14,979 bases of DNA, taken from NCBI GenBank assembly GCA_035267815.1, contig DATFLK010000107.1:1-14979 (forward strand), read 5' to 3'. The notes under the pieces were generated by a model. It worked only from the letters and a program-made list of their open reading frames with translations, had not been told where the DNA came from and did not search any database. Below are positions 14,745 to 14,979 of the stretch, piece after piece. Origin of the DNA: DATFLK01 sp035267815. Its GTDB lineage: Bacteria; Pseudomonadota; Zetaproteobacteria; Mariprofundales; Mariprofundaceae. Position 1 is the first letter of the stretch. Every line of letters starts with the position of its first letter. The position numbers were made by a program, and so were the translations under genes.

Positions 14745-14979
14745 ATGTTGGATTTTGCAGATCGCGACGGCCAGATCTGGTTTGACGGTGAACTGATTCC
14801 CTGGCGCGACGCCAAGGTGCATGTACTCACTCACACGCTGCATTACGGCATGGGGGTATTCGAAGGGGTGCGTGCCTATCACGCCGAGGGCGGCACCGCC
14901 ATCTTCCGGCTCGGCGACCATACCCGGCGCCTGTTCCGCTCGGCCCACATCATGGGCATGCCGATGCCCTTCGACGAAG
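14745..14979 (+). CDS. ilvE: Branched-chain amino acid aminotransferase, 5' part only
   Basis: IlvE moves the amino group between glutamate and the keto acids of leucine, isoleucine and valine, using pyridoxal phosphate. Only the first 78 codons are in the window and the frame is still open at the edge. The N-terminus matches fold-type IV aminotransferases: IWFDGELIPWRDAKVHVLTH (11-30), then TLHYGMGVFEGVRAY (31-45) and the FRLGDHTRRLFRSA stretch (54-67). The catalytic lysine lies beyond the edge. The start codon is one base after the glnE stop, with GGAG at 14731-14734, ten bases before the ATG. The His-Tyr-Gly-Met-Gly-Val-Phe-Glu-Gly motif favours IlvE over D-amino acid aminotransferase or aminodeoxychorismate lyase. 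Confidence 0.93.
   Translation, partial: MLDFADRDGQIWFDGELIPWRDAKVHVLTHTLHYGMGVFEGVRAYHAEGGTAIFRLGDHTRRLFRSAHIMGMPMPFDE

Noticed and set aside
1..14979. CRISPR array, insertion sequence, prophage or other mobile element
   Set aside because: No repeat-spacer pattern, transposase, integrase, terminal inverted repeats or target duplications were seen; the tRNA is intact and not followed by an integrase or attachment repeat.

Overview
This is a roughly 15 kb stretch of chromosome with high GC content (near 60% by eye). It comes from a Gram-negative proteobacterium, as shown by an outer-membrane barrel protein, a PilP-type pilus protein, an Mla phospholipid-transport system, ZapD, YacG and GlnE next to IlvE. 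The gene set resembles Gammaproteobacteria or a neighbouring lineage such as the Zetaproteobacteria; the sequence alone does not let me choose. I see no phage, insertion sequence, CRISPR array or plasmid gene, and coding density is very high.

Left edge, plus strand (1-2070): an outer-membrane beta-barrel protein whose start probably lies just before the window, an orphan pilP-like gene, and nth (endonuclease III), which follows pilP after 8 bases. Around 2071-2119 this block meets the minus-strand block, with a hairpin between the two convergent ends.

Middle, minus strand (11843 down to 2120): one long series of genes reading leftward. It begins with mlaF-mlaE-mlaD-mlaC (inner-membrane ABC transporter, MCE protein and periplasmic lipid carrier), followed by a 1012-residue YhdP/AsmA-like protein. 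Together these look like an envelope lipid-transport operon. No mlaB (STAS subunit) or mlaA is present. Next come dnaQ (Pol III proofreading exonuclease), a low-molecular-weight protein tyrosine phosphatase, tRNA-Gly(CCC), a small ABC-type ATPase with degenerate catalytic motifs, zapD (FtsZ bundling), yacG (gyrase inhibitor), a YceF-type Maf nucleotide pyrophosphatase, and a 54-codon basic protein with a TTG start. Many junctions overlap by 1 to 11 bases, so much of this series is probably co-transcribed and translationally coupled.

Right edge, plus strand (11969 to end): glnE, the bifunctional glutamine synthetase adenylyltransferase/removase, followed after one base by the 5' part of ilvE, which runs off the window.

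Most of the window is conserved housekeeping sequence. The points most worth a second look are the degenerate ATPase coupled to zapD, the ATPase start only 7 bases after the tRNA 3' end, the YhdP-like gene joined to an mla operon without mlaB, the small TTG-start ORF, and the lone PilP without a lipobox.
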